Shown here: piece by piece, positions 1 through 11,473 of the stretch
Numbering within the stretch: position 1 is the first letter of the stretch
How the letters are laid out: the number at the start of each line of letters is the position of its first letter
Source of the DNA: Topomyia yanbarensis
Lineage: Eukaryota; Arthropoda; Insecta; Diptera; Culicidae
NCBI RefSeq assembly: GCF_030247195.1
Contig: NC_080670.1
Span: 46,390,194 to 46,454,193 of the forward strand
Length of the DNA: 64,000 nucleotides
Direction of reading: 5' to 3'
Notes under the pieces: generated by a model
What the model was told of the DNA's origin: nothing
The model's input: only the letters and a program-made list of their open reading frames with translations
Databases searched by the model: none
Program-made: the position numbers and the translations under genes

Positions 1-2769
1 AAAATGAATACATGTTTTCCCGGTTTTCCCGCAGGGTTATTTTTATTTGACATAAACACCATCCAATACATAGTTTTTTTTTTTCGTTGTGGGTGTTGTA
101 TTGATAGGCCAGATGAAAAAACCGCAGTTTTCCTATGTATGGTTGTCTATGTTTACATAAAAATCGAAAAAAAAGTTTTTACGTATTACAACGATTTTTT
201 TTCGAAATAATGTTATATTATATTATTGGACCTAAAATTTATCGAATGGAACGGAACACTATATATAGCTTAATGACCCAATTAAACGAATATAAAAAAC
301 GAGTTTTGTACCCACTACTCCAGACGCCCCGCTAATTTTGCATGAACACACAACAAAAATTTTTATTCTGGTTTCTGAAATTTAAATTCGTGTAAAATTA
401 CAAATAAGCGTATATTTAATTCTGGTTCTTGTACTCTTCTAAGTCGAATTCAGAAAACCAAAACTCACAAGGTTCTATATAAATATATCAAAAATTTTAT
501 TGCACACTTCCTTTTTTAAGAAACATCGTGAAAACAGTTTTCTTTGCTTCCACACATTTTAAATTTTTTTCGTGACACTTAATGGATGTATTGTGTACCG
601 TAATACTCCTAGCTTCCCTAATGATTTAAGTTCTGGTTTTCCAAGACAATATATCGTTTCCCTACTGAAGCGCTTACTTGTTAAAGTGCTGCGTTGCCTA
701 TTTGCGAAAACGACACTAGAGTATATTATTTTGCCGTAAAATGCTCAACAGAAAAAACGGGAATCAGATAACTCTAGCAATAGCCAGAATCTCATCATCA
801 GAACAAAGCCACCATCTACCACTTACTACGTCTTTAGCAAACAAGATCCAGATTTTCCCACAATTCACCCGTACTTGATCACTAGCCGTAAAACGATCAC
901 CGACCTAACGGTACCGCGTCCACCAGGTCGACAGCCTGTCCTAGCACTCGAACCCGACCCAATGACTCGATTCCCTACACATTTAATGAGACTCAATTTT
1001 GATAAATTACCGTGCCGAGACGGAAAACATACAAAATTAACCCACGCCAAGTCACTTCGAGGAAAGTCATGTAATAAATGACATCTCATTACTTCGGTCT
1101 TGCTCTCGCAATCCCTGGAAATATCGGCGCAAAGCTCGCTGTGGGTTCGCCAAAAACTGCTGTAATGATGATTGTAATAAATGGTCCAAATCATTGCGCC
1201 AATCGTTGGTCGACTTAGGAAAACATCGGTTTGCCGAGTGAACCTAATAAATTTCTATGGCCCTAACCGCAAGAGTTCTGTCAGTCCGTAAGCTTCCACG
1301 AAAGAAATGTGAGAATTTTTATCGAGTGACTTTCTCTTCTCTTAAATTAAATGATCATTTCGCCTCGGAAAAAGCATGACATCAATAAGTTATTTTTGAG
1401 ACCAGAACCCAAATAAAATAAATTCAATCGGCACTAGTAACACCAACACCAATTAGGGCAATTATATCTACTTAGTGAAACCACAAACTACTGGATTCAG
1501 TCCTACCACTACGACGAAAGCCGATTGTCACGCGATGCCCCAAAGATATCGTGTGTAAGCGGAAACAAATAAAGTACCCTTTCTTCAGCATCTTGAACCA
1601 GCAACTCACAATCTCATCTCTTTAAATAGAGTTAGCTCAGTTAATGAAAGTTTTCACTCTTTTCTCCACTGACGATCGTCAATATAAATTTTGCACGTGT
1701 TCTAGTTCCCACAGGGGCCCAATCACTGCTGGATGGTGGTTCGGGGCTAAAGGCCTCCGTTTCGCTTGAGCGAATCTTGAGCGCCGATATCAGCAGCTGG
1801 TAGCTCCCCGTAAAAGAAAAGGAAAAAGAAACACCCCAAACAAACGACCGATCAGACACACGCGAAGGAAACATCGATTCAATGCTATCTCTCCAAATAT
1901 TGAAGATCTTTCACCTCACTCGCTAAGCGATCGTCGCCCCGGATGCCTAAATGATTGAAGCGAGCAAATGAGCGAAAGAGAAAAAAATCTACAGCAGATG
2001 AAAGCCAATTCCGTGCCCAGGAGGATCTTCAGCTCGGATAATGGTGCAGGTTCTTTCCCATTTCTTCGCCAAAACAAAAAAAAGATTAACCAGCATTCAA
2101 CTGCAAGTTATTTTTTGTTTAACTTCCTTATCGCGATCTTTCACCGGCTGGTCAAAGAAAGCTAATAACGGACGAAGTAGCGTCTTTAATTGCACATATC
2201 GAATTACAAGCTCTCAAAGTCGCCTTCCCAGTCAATTAGAATCGTACAGCAGTAACCCTTTCGAGGGGTGGAGTTTGCGTGTGCCATAATCATAATCTCT
2301 ACGGAACCGGACTATTACGGCTGCATAATAACACCGCACGCATCGCATCGTCGGATCGGTTTTCTGCTGAAAAATAATTGATGAAGACTCAACTCCGCAT
2401 GTGTGGCCGTCTCCCGCTCGCCTCCACTGGCCACACACCTCCCTATCCCGCGTGCTAGCACGTAATCTATCGATATCGGAATGTTTTCCGCACTGGATTA
2501 ACGCATCGTAATTACGAATGCGGCAGCAGCTCTTCGGGAGGGAGGGTTAGATAATGGAGGGCAGTTTAATAGAACAAGTCAGGAAAACACACCCTCGTCG
2601 GCTCCGGCGGTCCTTCTTTATGGCTATGGCCGGGTAGATGGGATTCTTCACAAGGTACGGAATTTTCATTTGAGCCGCGCAAATGTTTACAGGTTTAAGA
2701 AATTGGCTGGGCTTCATTGTCCGATGTAATGATTCCGCAAGGAGCTGGTACACTATTTGTTTAGTTAAT
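1..2769. other. AT-rich non-coding DNA, no gene recognised
   Basis: I see no reading frame with a family signature in this stretch. Open frames on both strands stay below about 110 residues and have no domain-like composition. The part from about 1640 to 2760 is less AT-rich and repeat-poor. It could be unique flanking or regulatory DNA, but nothing in it is diagnostic. Confidence 0.5.
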
Positions 2770-3068
2770 CATAAAATTTAAGAAGTTTCAGGAGACATCA
2801 GAAGATTTCAATAACTGCAAATGATTTCAGAAGATGTGAATAGAAAGTTTCGGAAGTGTAGGGATGTTTCGAAAAATTTTAGAAGATTTTAGAAAATTCA
2901 AGGTTTTAGAAAATGCAATATTTCAGAAAATTTTAGAAGATGGGAAAGATTCCAGAAGATGTCTGAAGCTTATTGAAGTCTTCAGTTGACTTCAGGAGGC
3001 TTAGAAGATTTTTGCAGAAGTTGGAAAATTGGAACAAGGTTTTCAAAGATTACAGAAGATTTTAGAAT
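2770..3068. repeat. Degenerate minisatellite (TTAGAAGATTT-like)
   Basis: A short A/T/G word close to TTAGAAGATTTCAG recurs about fifteen times with irregular spacing and many substitutions (for example near 2798, 2827, 2879, 2933, 2959, 3004 and 3050). It reads as an old, decayed tandem repeat. No coding potential is seen. Confidence 0.6.
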
Positions 3069-3163
3069 AGAGAAGACGTTTCTATTTTTAATTGTTGTTT
3101 TGAGCTGATTGATTCAGCTCGGATGTTTAAGCTTAATTCACACCTTTCCGTTCCGATTTAGTA

Positions 3164-3290
3164 ACGGTTCAGTCGTATGCACGGAAACCGATATTCCTTC
3201 ATATATTTCATATGTAAGCATCCACACTTTAAATGGTTGCCTAGGAAGTACATGAAAGAATATCGGTGTCCATGCACGGTACTGAACCGC
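3164..3290. repeat. Imperfect inverted repeat, possible old MITE
   Basis: An arm beginning CGGTTCAGT at 3164 is answered in reverse complement by an arm ending ACTGAACCG at about 3290. About 50 bp pair on each side with roughly one mismatch in four, including the shared core CCGATATTC. No clear target-site duplication was found, so the element type is open. Confidence 0.5.
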
Positions 3291-3403
3291 CATAAAATCG
3301 GATTACACTTGGAGAAACCGGCGTTCGTATTGTGAGGATACGTGTGACTAACCAATACCTTCGAACATGACTATCGAATGCAAATAACCAAAGGATGGCG
3401 TAA

Positions 3404-3757
3404 CCTATAAGCAAACAACATATCCCAGGCAGACCCCAACATGCAAATTCTGTAACCAGACAACCCACTACGGAAAAAACATGGGCTGAAGCAACTAGTC
3501 AAAACACATCTACTACAGCCAACTCCAACAAACCGCCGTCCACACTTACAAATAAACCTAAAATAACGACCCAATTATACAAGAATGAAGGGACAACGGC
3601 TACTACAACCGCTCCCAAACCAACAAATTGCATCACCAATAAAGAAGCTAATACCGATGAAGACTGGTTTACAACAGGTAAGGCAACTAATACCAAGGAA
3701 AACGATCTCAACATGCAGAAGCAAACTGCGTCAACAAGATATTGCAGACATTCTTAG
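3404..3757 (+). pseudogene. Non-LTR retrotransposon ORF1 (Gag-like) C-terminal remnant
   Basis: An open frame of 117 codons runs from just after a stop at 3401 to TAG at 3755, with no start codon. It is rich in Thr, Asn, Lys and Pro. Near residue 25 it has a Thr-Trp-Ala-Glu-Ala-Thr motif that resembles the linker after the zinc knuckles in Jockey/I-type ORF1 proteins. ORF1 proteins of this group bind RNA in the retrotransposon particle. No zinc knuckle and no ORF2 (endonuclease/reverse transcriptase) are present. The frame is followed within 100 bp by a hairpin, AATAAA and an A-run, so this is a 5'-truncated or internally deleted copy. The Gag assignment rests on composition and context, so it is moderate at best. 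Confidence 0.45.
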
Positions 3758-3848
3758 TATTTTTATTTTTACTTATTGAAAAAAAAAATAAAAGATACAC
3801 GGCTCAGCCTAACGCAGCCGTGTCAAATAAACTTATAGAAAAAAAATC
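3758..3848 (+). other. 3' tail of non-LTR element: hairpin, AATAAA, poly-A
   Basis: At 3798-3824 a perfect 8-bp stem ACACGGCT/AGCCGTGT encloses an 11-base loop. AATAAAC follows at once, then a short A-run at 3840-3847. This is the layout expected at the 3' end of a retrotransposon RNA. A similar hairpin plus AATAAAC occurs in the retroposed fragment at 47036-47833 (minus strand). Confidence 0.55.
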
Positions 3849-4754
3849 TCCAACGGGTCGCGGCATCGAGTGAGCACAGGAGTGAGAAAGAGGAAATAAC
3901 ACTCGCGAATTTTTTGGTGATGAATGTCGACTTGGCGCAAAACCGTTATGCTATACGTATTTTATAAGAGAATATGTGCGCTTTCTATACAGCTCAATAT
4001 GACAGATGCGTCGCTTCGTTTTCAATGTAATGTATCTACCAAAATTATGAAAAGCGTGAATAGAATCGTTTCGTCGTTTTTCTAAATATAACTAAAAACA
4101 CTTTTAATACTGAAATCACATGCAATGAAAACTCGCTTTGTTTACATTTTGTGACTTTTTTGCCTATTTGAAAAAGTACTCGAGAATCGTTTTCGGCATT
4201 CCTAACGTTTTGCATTTTGCGGGATTATTACATTACAAACAATTAAGAAAATTTTCACCTTATCACCAAGTACTGCTTTTAATAATTCGATCAAAAAAGT
4301 TAAAAAGGACAAGGGCCTGAATTATTTCTTGATGAAAACAAAATATTTTGCTTTTCGAAAACCAGTTCAGGTTAGGTATTTCGTGATGAAAATAAGAAAA
4401 ACTCCTTTGATCTTGACTTTGTTATCAAAGGATTGCAATATATACTGAAACAATGTGAAATGTTTTATGATGACGCCGTGATAATCGAAAGAGAAAGTGA
4501 ACAGAGGATCTTTTTTGCACTTGGGACCATTTGACAAGTTTGTCTAGAAAGAAGGAAGAGTATCGGACACTCGGTTATGCGATTCTGTTGTTTTTGTGTG
4601 CAAACACACCAACACACATCTGTGGGATATCAACGACGGTCCAGAAGCTCGCTGCGAGCGAAAAATGAACGGGTTTCACTGCCGTGGATGATCAGTGCGT
4701 GAATCGAATGATAGGGTCCCACACACACACACACACACGGAGACAAGCGATGAC
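3849..4754. other. Non-coding stretch with H fragment and CA repeat
   Basis: No gene is seen. About 4465-4515 resembles the GACGCCGT...AAAGAGAAAGT part of the palindromic H family described at 52042, so it is probably a truncated remnant. A dinucleotide (AC)9 microsatellite lies at 4720-4738. Confidence 0.45.
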
Positions 4755-5991
4755 CAGTGTTGCCACAATTAAATCTGCACCGGGAGTTGAAAAATCTTTT
4801 CTATCTGTACTCTTCTATAGAAAAATCTGTACCGGATTCTGTATCCAAATAATAACAAGGTTGTTTTAAAAAAATCATTTTTCTTATACATATTTTTCAT
4901 TCGGGGAAATCAAACCAGACATTCTGACTCGGTTGTTTTATTTGAGCTGGAATTCCGAAAACCAGTTAGAATAGGGATCTTTAATTTGGAAAAATTGTGC
5001 CAGTTTTTCATATGTATTGGTAGCGGGTGTCCTTACGAGTACACTCATATCATTCTTAAACCTTAATTATTCTTTTATGATTTTTAAATTTAAAAAAACC
5101 AAATTAAACTCAACCAGCAAACTGACAGTTGTCCTACTAAATGACGTATCTGCAAATATCTCGTTCGCCTCATTGTTAACCGGGACAGCACCCCACACAG
5201 CATGATCTGGTACTTTGTCAATCCGCTAGCAACCTACCATCCCAAGTTTCATCTGCAAACTATGGTAGATCTGATAAGGCAACCTATAGGGTCGTGCAAG
5301 TCGCATGGGTTTGGATGTGTTATTGTCCTAAAAGGAAACAAACTAAAAAATGTTTTTTTCAATAGTTTCGGGCCAAAAAATTGAAAAAGGACTGAGATAT
5401 TAACTCACGGTGCTAATCTGCATCAGAATATGCCTTAACCCGCACACCCCTAAAGATCCCTATTCCGTGTGAGTTTGACTGAGTAATATCAATATCAGCT
5501 CCAGCTCAAATTCTCGCTGCCACTTTGTTTGTAACCAATCGTGGCCAACAGAGTAGCGGCAAGAAGCTGAGATGGGGCTGGTAATATCAATAGGATACTA
5601 GGAACCTGCTTGGAATTCAAATGGAGCAGGTCAGAGTAAATGTATGCACTCCGAGAAGATTCGCTAGACTTTCACTTAGACATCATCCCTTTGATTTGCT
5701 GGAAGCAGGTTTCTCGCCTATCGCATTCTAACATGTCATCTTCAGTTCATGCTCAATCAGCACCAGCTCCACTTCAAATTCTTGCCATCACTGCTGCCTA
5801 ACACAACGTTTACCTGCTGTTTACTGGGATGCATCGCAGGGTTAACATATTTTACCTTGCTGTCATGTAAAAAAATCTGTACCACTCTACTTTTTCACAA
5901 AAATCTGTAATCTGTACCGTACAGAATCTGTACCAAAAATGCTTCAAAAATCTGTACCTTTCTAGACAAATCTGTACTTGTAGCATCACTG
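4755..5991. mobile_element. hAT-like non-autonomous transposon (8-bp TSD GCGATGAC)
   Basis: The ends CAGTGTTGCCACAA (left) and, in reverse complement, CAGTGATGCTACAA (right) form terminal inverted repeats. They are flanked by identical 8-bp duplications GCGATGAC at 4747-4754 and 5992-5999. Eight-bp duplications and CAG-type ends are typical of the hAT superfamily. AAATCTGTAC-like words recur near both ends (4800-4850 and 5870-5985), which would fit sub-terminal transposase-binding repeats. No transposase frame is present. A weaker inner inverted repeat (GAATAGGGATCTTTA at 4971 and its complement near 5450) may mark a second, older insertion. Confidence 0.8.
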
Positions 5992-6018
5992 GCGATGACG
6001 ATGGTTGAGTATCGCGGT

Positions 6019-6880
6019 TAGTGATGTCTTTTTTTACTCGATTAACGCAAATAATCGATTAATTTATAAAATAATCAAAAATCAATAATCGATTACAAGC
6101 TTTCGGTATAATCGAGCCTGGGACGGGACCTGCGGAAAGAAAAAAAACGCGTGTCAAATTGATCCAGCACGCAAATGTCAGATTGAACCGGCTGTCCTCA
6201 GAGTGATTAATATGGGGAGTATTCTATTTGAAATTAAGTAAATGCTAAATTTTTTTCAAATATTTCAATAAATTAATCATTAGATCAATAATGATAGTGG
6301 AGATGATAGTGCTTTCACTAATTTCGAGATCGTTAATTCTTGTGAACTTCTCCCACTGTTCTCACAAATCGGGATTCACCGGAAAATGGTGAAAAGTCAT
6401 CTCCGGATTTTTCGCTTTACTACGACCGCAATTTTTGACCTTGCACTTCATGATAATGGATTCACAAAAAAAATTGAAAGTTCAATTCTTGTTTGTTCTT
6501 TAAAAAAGTCATGTCATTTCTTGAACTACACCAAGTATTAGTGTGTGTGAATCGAAAAAGTAAGATATAACAAACAAAAAGAAAGAATAAGAAAACACGA
6601 ATCCGCAGGTCCCGTCCCAGAATCGAGCAAATCGAGAAGCTGATATCAATTAATCGAGAGCATAATTAATGAAGGGTGGCATTGAAAACGAAAGCCGCAG
6701 AGCAAAAAAATATGACCAGACTTCTCCAAATTTTTCAAAATGTGTCGAGCGACCTCCTTTTTTTGGTTGACAAACGATTTAATCGATTATTTTTGTCGAT
6801 TAATCGAATGAATTAATCAATCTCTCAAATATTATTCGATTAACGAATAATCGATTATTTGCAAAAATCAGACATCACTA
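6019..6880. mobile_element. hAT-like element (8-bp TSD ATCGCGGT) carrying a nested hAT
   Basis: The ends TAGTGATGTC and GACATCACTA are inverted repeats flanked by ATCGCGGT at 6011-6018 and 6881-6888. The sub-terminal region repeats the word AATCGATTA many times on both sides. A second element (6118-6620) sits inside it. There is no coding capacity. Confidence 0.8.
6118..6620. mobile_element. hAT-like MITE nested in 6019-6880 (TSD AATCGAGC)
   Basis: An 18-bp perfect terminal inverted repeat, CTGGGACGGGACCTGCGG at 6118-6135 and its complement at 6603-6620, is flanked by 8-bp duplications AATCGAGC at 6110-6117 and 6621-6628. Both copies of the duplication lie in the AATCGA-rich arm of the outer element, so this insertion is the younger one. 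No open frame is present. Confidence 0.85.
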
Positions 6881-7228
6881 ATCGCGGTCTCGCAGTAGTC
6901 AATGCATATATACAGGTATGGCGAAGATGGCATTTTGGTATTCGTAAGATGAATCTTCCATGAGTAGTGTGAGTGATCACAGAATATATTGACTTGTTTC
7001 GCCATACCGTTCGTCAGGGTTACCAAAAATACAGAATAATCTGTATTTATACAGATTTTTCAGCCAGTTTCAGACCAAGAATCTGTATGTGCAGATATAC
7101 AGATTTTTGCGTGTATGTATAGATATACAGATTTTTGAGAAGTGATGTTACAAAACCTATTTTAGAAATATTTTTTTAGTTTCAGTAATACTTCCTCTGT
7201 GTCTCTCTCAGCTTAGCCCTTTATATTT

Positions 7229-7377
7229 GGCTGTGCACGCCGATGAAATCGACTTAAAAATGACTTTTACTGTGAGCCGTGTTTACAAACATTGCTTCAC
7301 AGTTTAATAGCAGTATTGGTAAACACGGCTCACAGTAAAAGTCATTATTTATATCGACTTCGTCTGCGTGCACAGCC
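7229..7377. repeat. Foldback sequence inside the hAT-like element
   Basis: Arms starting GGCTGTGCACGC at 7229 and ending GCGTGCACAGCC at 7377 pair over about 60 bp. They include GTAAACACGGCTCACAGTAA near the loop. It looks like a small palindromic insertion. No unambiguous target duplication was found. Confidence 0.6.
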
Positions 7378-7579
7378 CTAATTAAAAATAAATCAATATA
7401 TTTTCACTTTTTCGAGTGGTCGCTCATTCTGGAAGGTAAAGGTTTGTAATGCACTCAGGTTAGCACCCAGCAAAGGCCTGGCTGAAGTCTACTTCCAGAA
7501 ACGTTAATTGTAATGCTCTGTGACTTTGTGAATTCTCAATATTTTGTCCGAAAATTAGACAGCTACATTGGTCGACTTA

Positions 7580-8040
7580 GGCTGTGAACCATTTGGTGAA
7601 ATTTTTAACTTTTAGTTAAAATCTGACACTTTAAAAGTTATTTGCAAAATAACCCTACTCTGGAGCATGGTTAAAATTGACAGAGCGATAGTTAAATTTG
7701 ACAGCTCGATGGTTAAAATTTTTCCCATGATGCAGAATGAAAAGGTGGAAACATTTTCTGTACCTAATTGAGGTTGTCAATATTTTTCAATACAAAATTA
7801 AGGGATAAAGATGGAAGGGATAAAGATGGAAACGATAACGTGTTGTGTAAAGATTTTTTTGGGTTATTTCATGATGTAACTGTTTACTTTTCGAGGCTAT
7901 GACTGTCATACTTAATGTAATAAGAAAAAAACTAATTTTAAAATATCGACAAATGTTCACACCTCTACCAACTTGTGGTCATCGCAGCTGTCAATTCTAA
8001 ATAACTATCCATATGTCAGCTTTTGAAATGGTTCGCTCTC
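7580..8040 (+). repeat. Repeat G, copy 1
   Basis: It begins GGCTGTGAACCATTTGG and contains GTTATTTGCAAAATAACCC and several AGTTAAAATTTGACAG words. Long stretches match 16008-16645, and part matches 15140-15300. It is a dispersed repeat inside the hAT-like element, so it was either captured or inserted there. Its superfamily is unknown. Confidence 0.6.
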
Positions 8041-8168
8041 TCAAGGACTCAACTTATTCGATACAGATATCGACACAGATTTTTCAAAGAGTAAATACAG
8101 ATGAAAAGATTTTTTAGGACAAAAATACAGATTTAATTTTGGCAACCCTGCCGTTCGTTCCGCTCCCT

Positions 8169-8338
8169 CCCGGTCAAACCATTCGGAATTTGATTCGGAG
8201 TCCTGAATGGAGTCATTATGGATTCCAAATCAAATGCAACAACCGATTCGGAGTCGGAATCGGTTGTTGCATTTGATTTGGAATCCATAATGACTCCATT
8301 TAGAAATCCGAACCGGTTCCGGAATGAGTTTAACTGGG
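8169..8338. mobile_element. Family A foldback MITE (TSD CT)
   Basis: This 170-bp near-palindrome has ends CCCGGTCAAACC and CCCAGTTAAACTC (reverse complement of the right end). The inner arms carry GATTCCAAATCAAATGCAAC and meet at an AATCGGTTGT hairpin. It is flanked by CT at 8167-8168 and 8339-8340. The outermost 40 bp of the two arms differ, so the element has a distinguishable left and right end. No coding sequence is present. Confidence 0.85.
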
Positions 8339-8777
8339 CTTCAAGAGGGTGACATGACGTCACATTATGGTAGTCAACATAAGAGCATTGATTGTAACGA
8401 AATTTGGTCTGAATACGAACGAGGAGCACTTTTGTTTGTATCAAATTAAAGAAAGTGTGCATTGTTTTCTATTGTTTACTGCAACAGCTGTTTGTTAATG
8501 ACATTTCAACCGATTTAGACGTTGTCAAACTGACCCCCATCGATCGGTGGAAAATCGATGCAACCTATTGTCAAACTCTGTATGTATAGAGATAGGGACG
8601 TCAGTTACCTGGCTCCCATTGAATCATGTGACGTTGACCCGTTATGCTTCTAGATTGTTTACATATTTTTAGTTGCCAACACTAGCAAACCGTGTGTTCT
8701 CTGCCACACCTATTTATATAACATTGCGCAGTAGTGACCTGGCTATTCAGTGTGTGTGTGTGATTTACTTCTATCGT
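8339..8777. other. Unassigned spacer
   Basis: No gene or complete repeat is recognised. A short (GT)n run lies around 8750-8761. Confidence 0.4.
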
Positions 8778-8945
8778 CCCGGTTAAGCTCAGTCGAAAAT
8801 GAACCGGAACTCTGGCTGGTTCCAGTTCGTATTCCGGCTTCAGTGACACAACCGATTCTAGTTAGAATCGGTTGTGTCACTGGAGCCGGAATGCGAACTG
8901 GAACCAGTCAGAATTCCTGTTCATTTCCGGCTGAACTTTACTGGG
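8778..8945. mobile_element. Family B foldback MITE (TSD GT)
   Basis: This 168-bp near-perfect palindrome begins CCCGGTTAAGCTCAG and ends CTTTACTGGG. The arms include CTGGTTCCAGTTCG and CCGGAATGCGAACTGG and join at a short GATTCTAGTTAGAATC loop. It is flanked by GT at 8776-8777 and 8946-8947. Confidence 0.85.
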
Positions 8946-8954
8946 GTGCAGCAA

Positions 8955-9287
8955 CCCAGTTAAGCTCAGCCGGAAATGAATTCTGACTGGTTCCAGTTCG
9001 CATTCCGGCTCCAGTGACACAACCGATTTTAGATAGAATCGCCCCAGTAAAGTTCAGCCGGAAATGAACTGGAATTCTGGCTGGTTCCAGTTCGTACACG
9101 GGCTCCACTGACACAACCGATTCTAACTAGAATCGGTTGTGTTATTGGAGCCGGAATACGAACTGGAACCAGCCAGAATTCCGGTTCATTTCCGGCTGAG
9201 CTTAACTGGGCGGTTGTGTCACTGGAGCCGGAATACGAACTGGAACCAGCCAGAATTCAAGTTCATTTCCACCTGAATTTTACTGAG
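8955..9287. mobile_element. Family B copy interrupted by another B (outer TSD AA)
   Basis: The outer element starts CCCAGTTAAGCTCAG at 8955 and ends in a diverged TACTGAG at 9287. AA flanks it at 8953-8954 and 9288-9289. Its apex is split by the inner copy at 9042-9210, and the two halves rejoin cleanly when the inner copy is removed. Confidence 0.8.
9042..9210. mobile_element. Family B MITE nested in B (TSD CG)
   Basis: A complete B palindrome sits in the apical AATCGGTT of the outer copy. The outer sequence reads AATCG before and CGGTTGTG after it, so CG has been duplicated. It has one extra C at its left end. Confidence 0.8.
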
Positions 9288-9470
9288 AACGTTTATTAAG
9301 ATTTCTGACAGCTCATTTACAACCACAGATGCAAAGTCAAACCAAAAGAGTTTGGTTTATTTGTCTCACGAAATACCTAACCTCAACCGGTTTTTGCAGC
9401 GCGCAGTTTTTTTTGTTTTCCTCACGAAATAATTCGGCACCGTTTCATTTTAATCGGGAGTAGAAAGGTC
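9288..9470 (+). repeat. Repeat E, copy 1
   Basis: The sequence TTAAGATTTCTGACAGCT, then TTTACAACCACAGATGCAAA, AAATACCTAACCTCAACC and TAGAAAGG is shared with 59852-59968 and 61351-61515. The copies differ by substitutions and short indels. The element class is unknown and no terminal repeats were resolved. Confidence 0.6.
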
Positions 9471-9719
9471 AAGATGAAAGACAGATACAGGTGAGCACGT
9501 TTTTTTTTCTATGTAAATGCGGATGTCATTTTTCTTCGATGAAGTCGAAAAAACAATAGGATATGAAGAAGAAAAACATAAACAAATGACGTGGTGGGCC
9601 TTTCTGTTGCCGCCAGTTTTGTTTCAGTTCGGTTTCTTCATCTTGGTTTATAGGAGACAACCATGAAACAATAGATATTATGGTTATTACTGTTTCAACA
9701 TTGTTCGATGCAGTCCTCT

Positions 9720-10010
9720 CGCAGTAGATTTACCATAAAAATTCATGTAACAATTAATTTTACTTCCAGCAAAAAATTGATACAGTAAATTTCCATTGAA
9801 TTTTACTGTTTCCGAGAAAAAAAGCATGGAAAAAAAAGATTTTTTTAATGCTAAGATACATAATCATCTCCCTTTTTTACTGTAAAATTCTATTTTATAT
9901 TGAAATTTACTGTAGAAACGTTAAAATTTATTGTTTTTGCAATGTAACAAAACATGAAACTTTACTGTATATTATTGTAAAATTACTGTACTGGCACAGT
10001 GAACATTATT
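9720..10010. repeat. Repeat F, copy 1 (TTTACTGTA-rich)
   Basis: The words ACAGTAAATTT and TTACTGTAAAA recur in both orientations. The segment aligns by eye with 17025-17225, including the shared GCTAAGATACATAA / TTAGGATACATAA portion. It is probably a decayed short transposon. Confidence 0.5.
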
Positions 10011-11357
10011 CCAAGCAAATGTTCAAGCTCTAGCTTGATAGTTTCATTGTTGCATTTTGAAAATATTGATACTGTAGAATTCAAATAGGATTGCCGTATT
10101 GAAGCTGTCTTGATAATATTTTGATTGACAATAGTTTGTCTCGTGTAGGGTCCGCTTATCTGCGCAAGTGTAGCACGTGAGGCGCAGAATAAGAGATGCT
10201 TATTATGGAAAAATGATTGTTGTAAAGTGGACACAGAGATTCTGAGATGTTGGCATTCGGTTTCGTTCGAATGAAAAAAATGACAGGTGAAAGTGCGTGC
10301 GCAATGCACACAAACTTGGATGGTATACAATCACTGAAAAATCTACAATATTCTGAATAATCTAAAATAAATGCGTTTATTAGGCAGTGGCATAAAATTG
10401 TATGAATTATTTTCAACGGTGGGGCATTTTCACCAAAAACTAATAGTTTGCTTTTTTTATTTGCCAGCTAGGATCGTAAAATTATCCTTCTAGTTGTCTG
10501 CTTCTTTATTAGTTATTGCTACAAAAGTACTGGGTGCTTCCGTTGCTGGTTTAACAATCGTTATTTCTAAATCAAATGGTTAATTATTTATCTGAAGCTG
10601 TTCGAATTTGTAGCAATTGATCTTTCTTTACGGTACGACCGATGGCTAGTAGGTAATATCAATTTCTATGCACACAAAGGAAGAAATAGGGTGAATCAAC
10701 CACATTTCACTTATCGAACACCGTTGTCGATAAAAAAAATCCACCAAATTAAACTCTTTACCAAGTACAGTAACACGGAGTGCGCTTAATCCCCGGAGTA
10801 ATTTTGATCACTATAAAGTGGCTTAAATAAATGCACGATAAAACGATTCCTTTCAACAAAATGATCGAAACAATTTACTTCTATACCTGTTGATCATTTG
10901 TTTACTTTCTATGAACAGAAGATTTGAGAAGGCATAATTTACTTGCATCTTTTCGATCAGTTGAAACACACTGTGTTTCACTAGAATATACATGAAAAGA
11001 TTCCTCCATAATTGGCGTGAAATTTTTTTAGAAACTGTGTACATTATTGTCGAGAAATTCACAAACAATGCGACTTTTGTAATTGAACAATTAATTTAGA
11101 CTATTTTCCTGAAAAAAAATCGATAAAAATTAAGTATCTTTCTGAGCAGTTTTAAGTACTTTCAGAACATCACAAACTTACGCTATGAATTTGATAAATT
11201 ATACAATTACCCAATTTTCGAAATGATATTTTTTTGTTTCGGTCAGAAGATTTTGCAGTTCAAACATACCTGTGAATAAAAGAAAAAAATGTTAGAAAAT
11301 TGTTTTATATTTATAATAGATCGAAATAAATCATTAACTATTTAGAAAGTTTTGAAC
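10011..11357. other. Unassigned AT-rich DNA
   Basis: No gene signature is seen on either strand. Open frames here are short and lack recognisable domains. Confidence 0.45.
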
Positions 11358-11473
11358 CTATTGGCACAGAGAACAGAAACCATGACCGAACAAAAATATT
11401 TAAAAAACGTGTGTAAACATTTGAATTAATATACAATAAACACTAGCGCCGCCACACCAACCTATCCCAACTA

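Larger units (their letters stand above)
7015..8150. mobile_element. hAT-like element (8-bp TSD CCGTTCGT), composite interior
   Basis: The ends CAGGGTTACCAAAA and CAGGGTTGCCAAAA (reverse complement of the right end) are flanked by CCGTTCGT at 7007-7014 and 8151-8158. Words like ACAGATTTTT recur near both ends. The interior is a patchwork: an inverted repeat at 7229-7377, and a copy of repeat G from about 7580 to 8040. It has no transposase frame. Confidence 0.8.
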
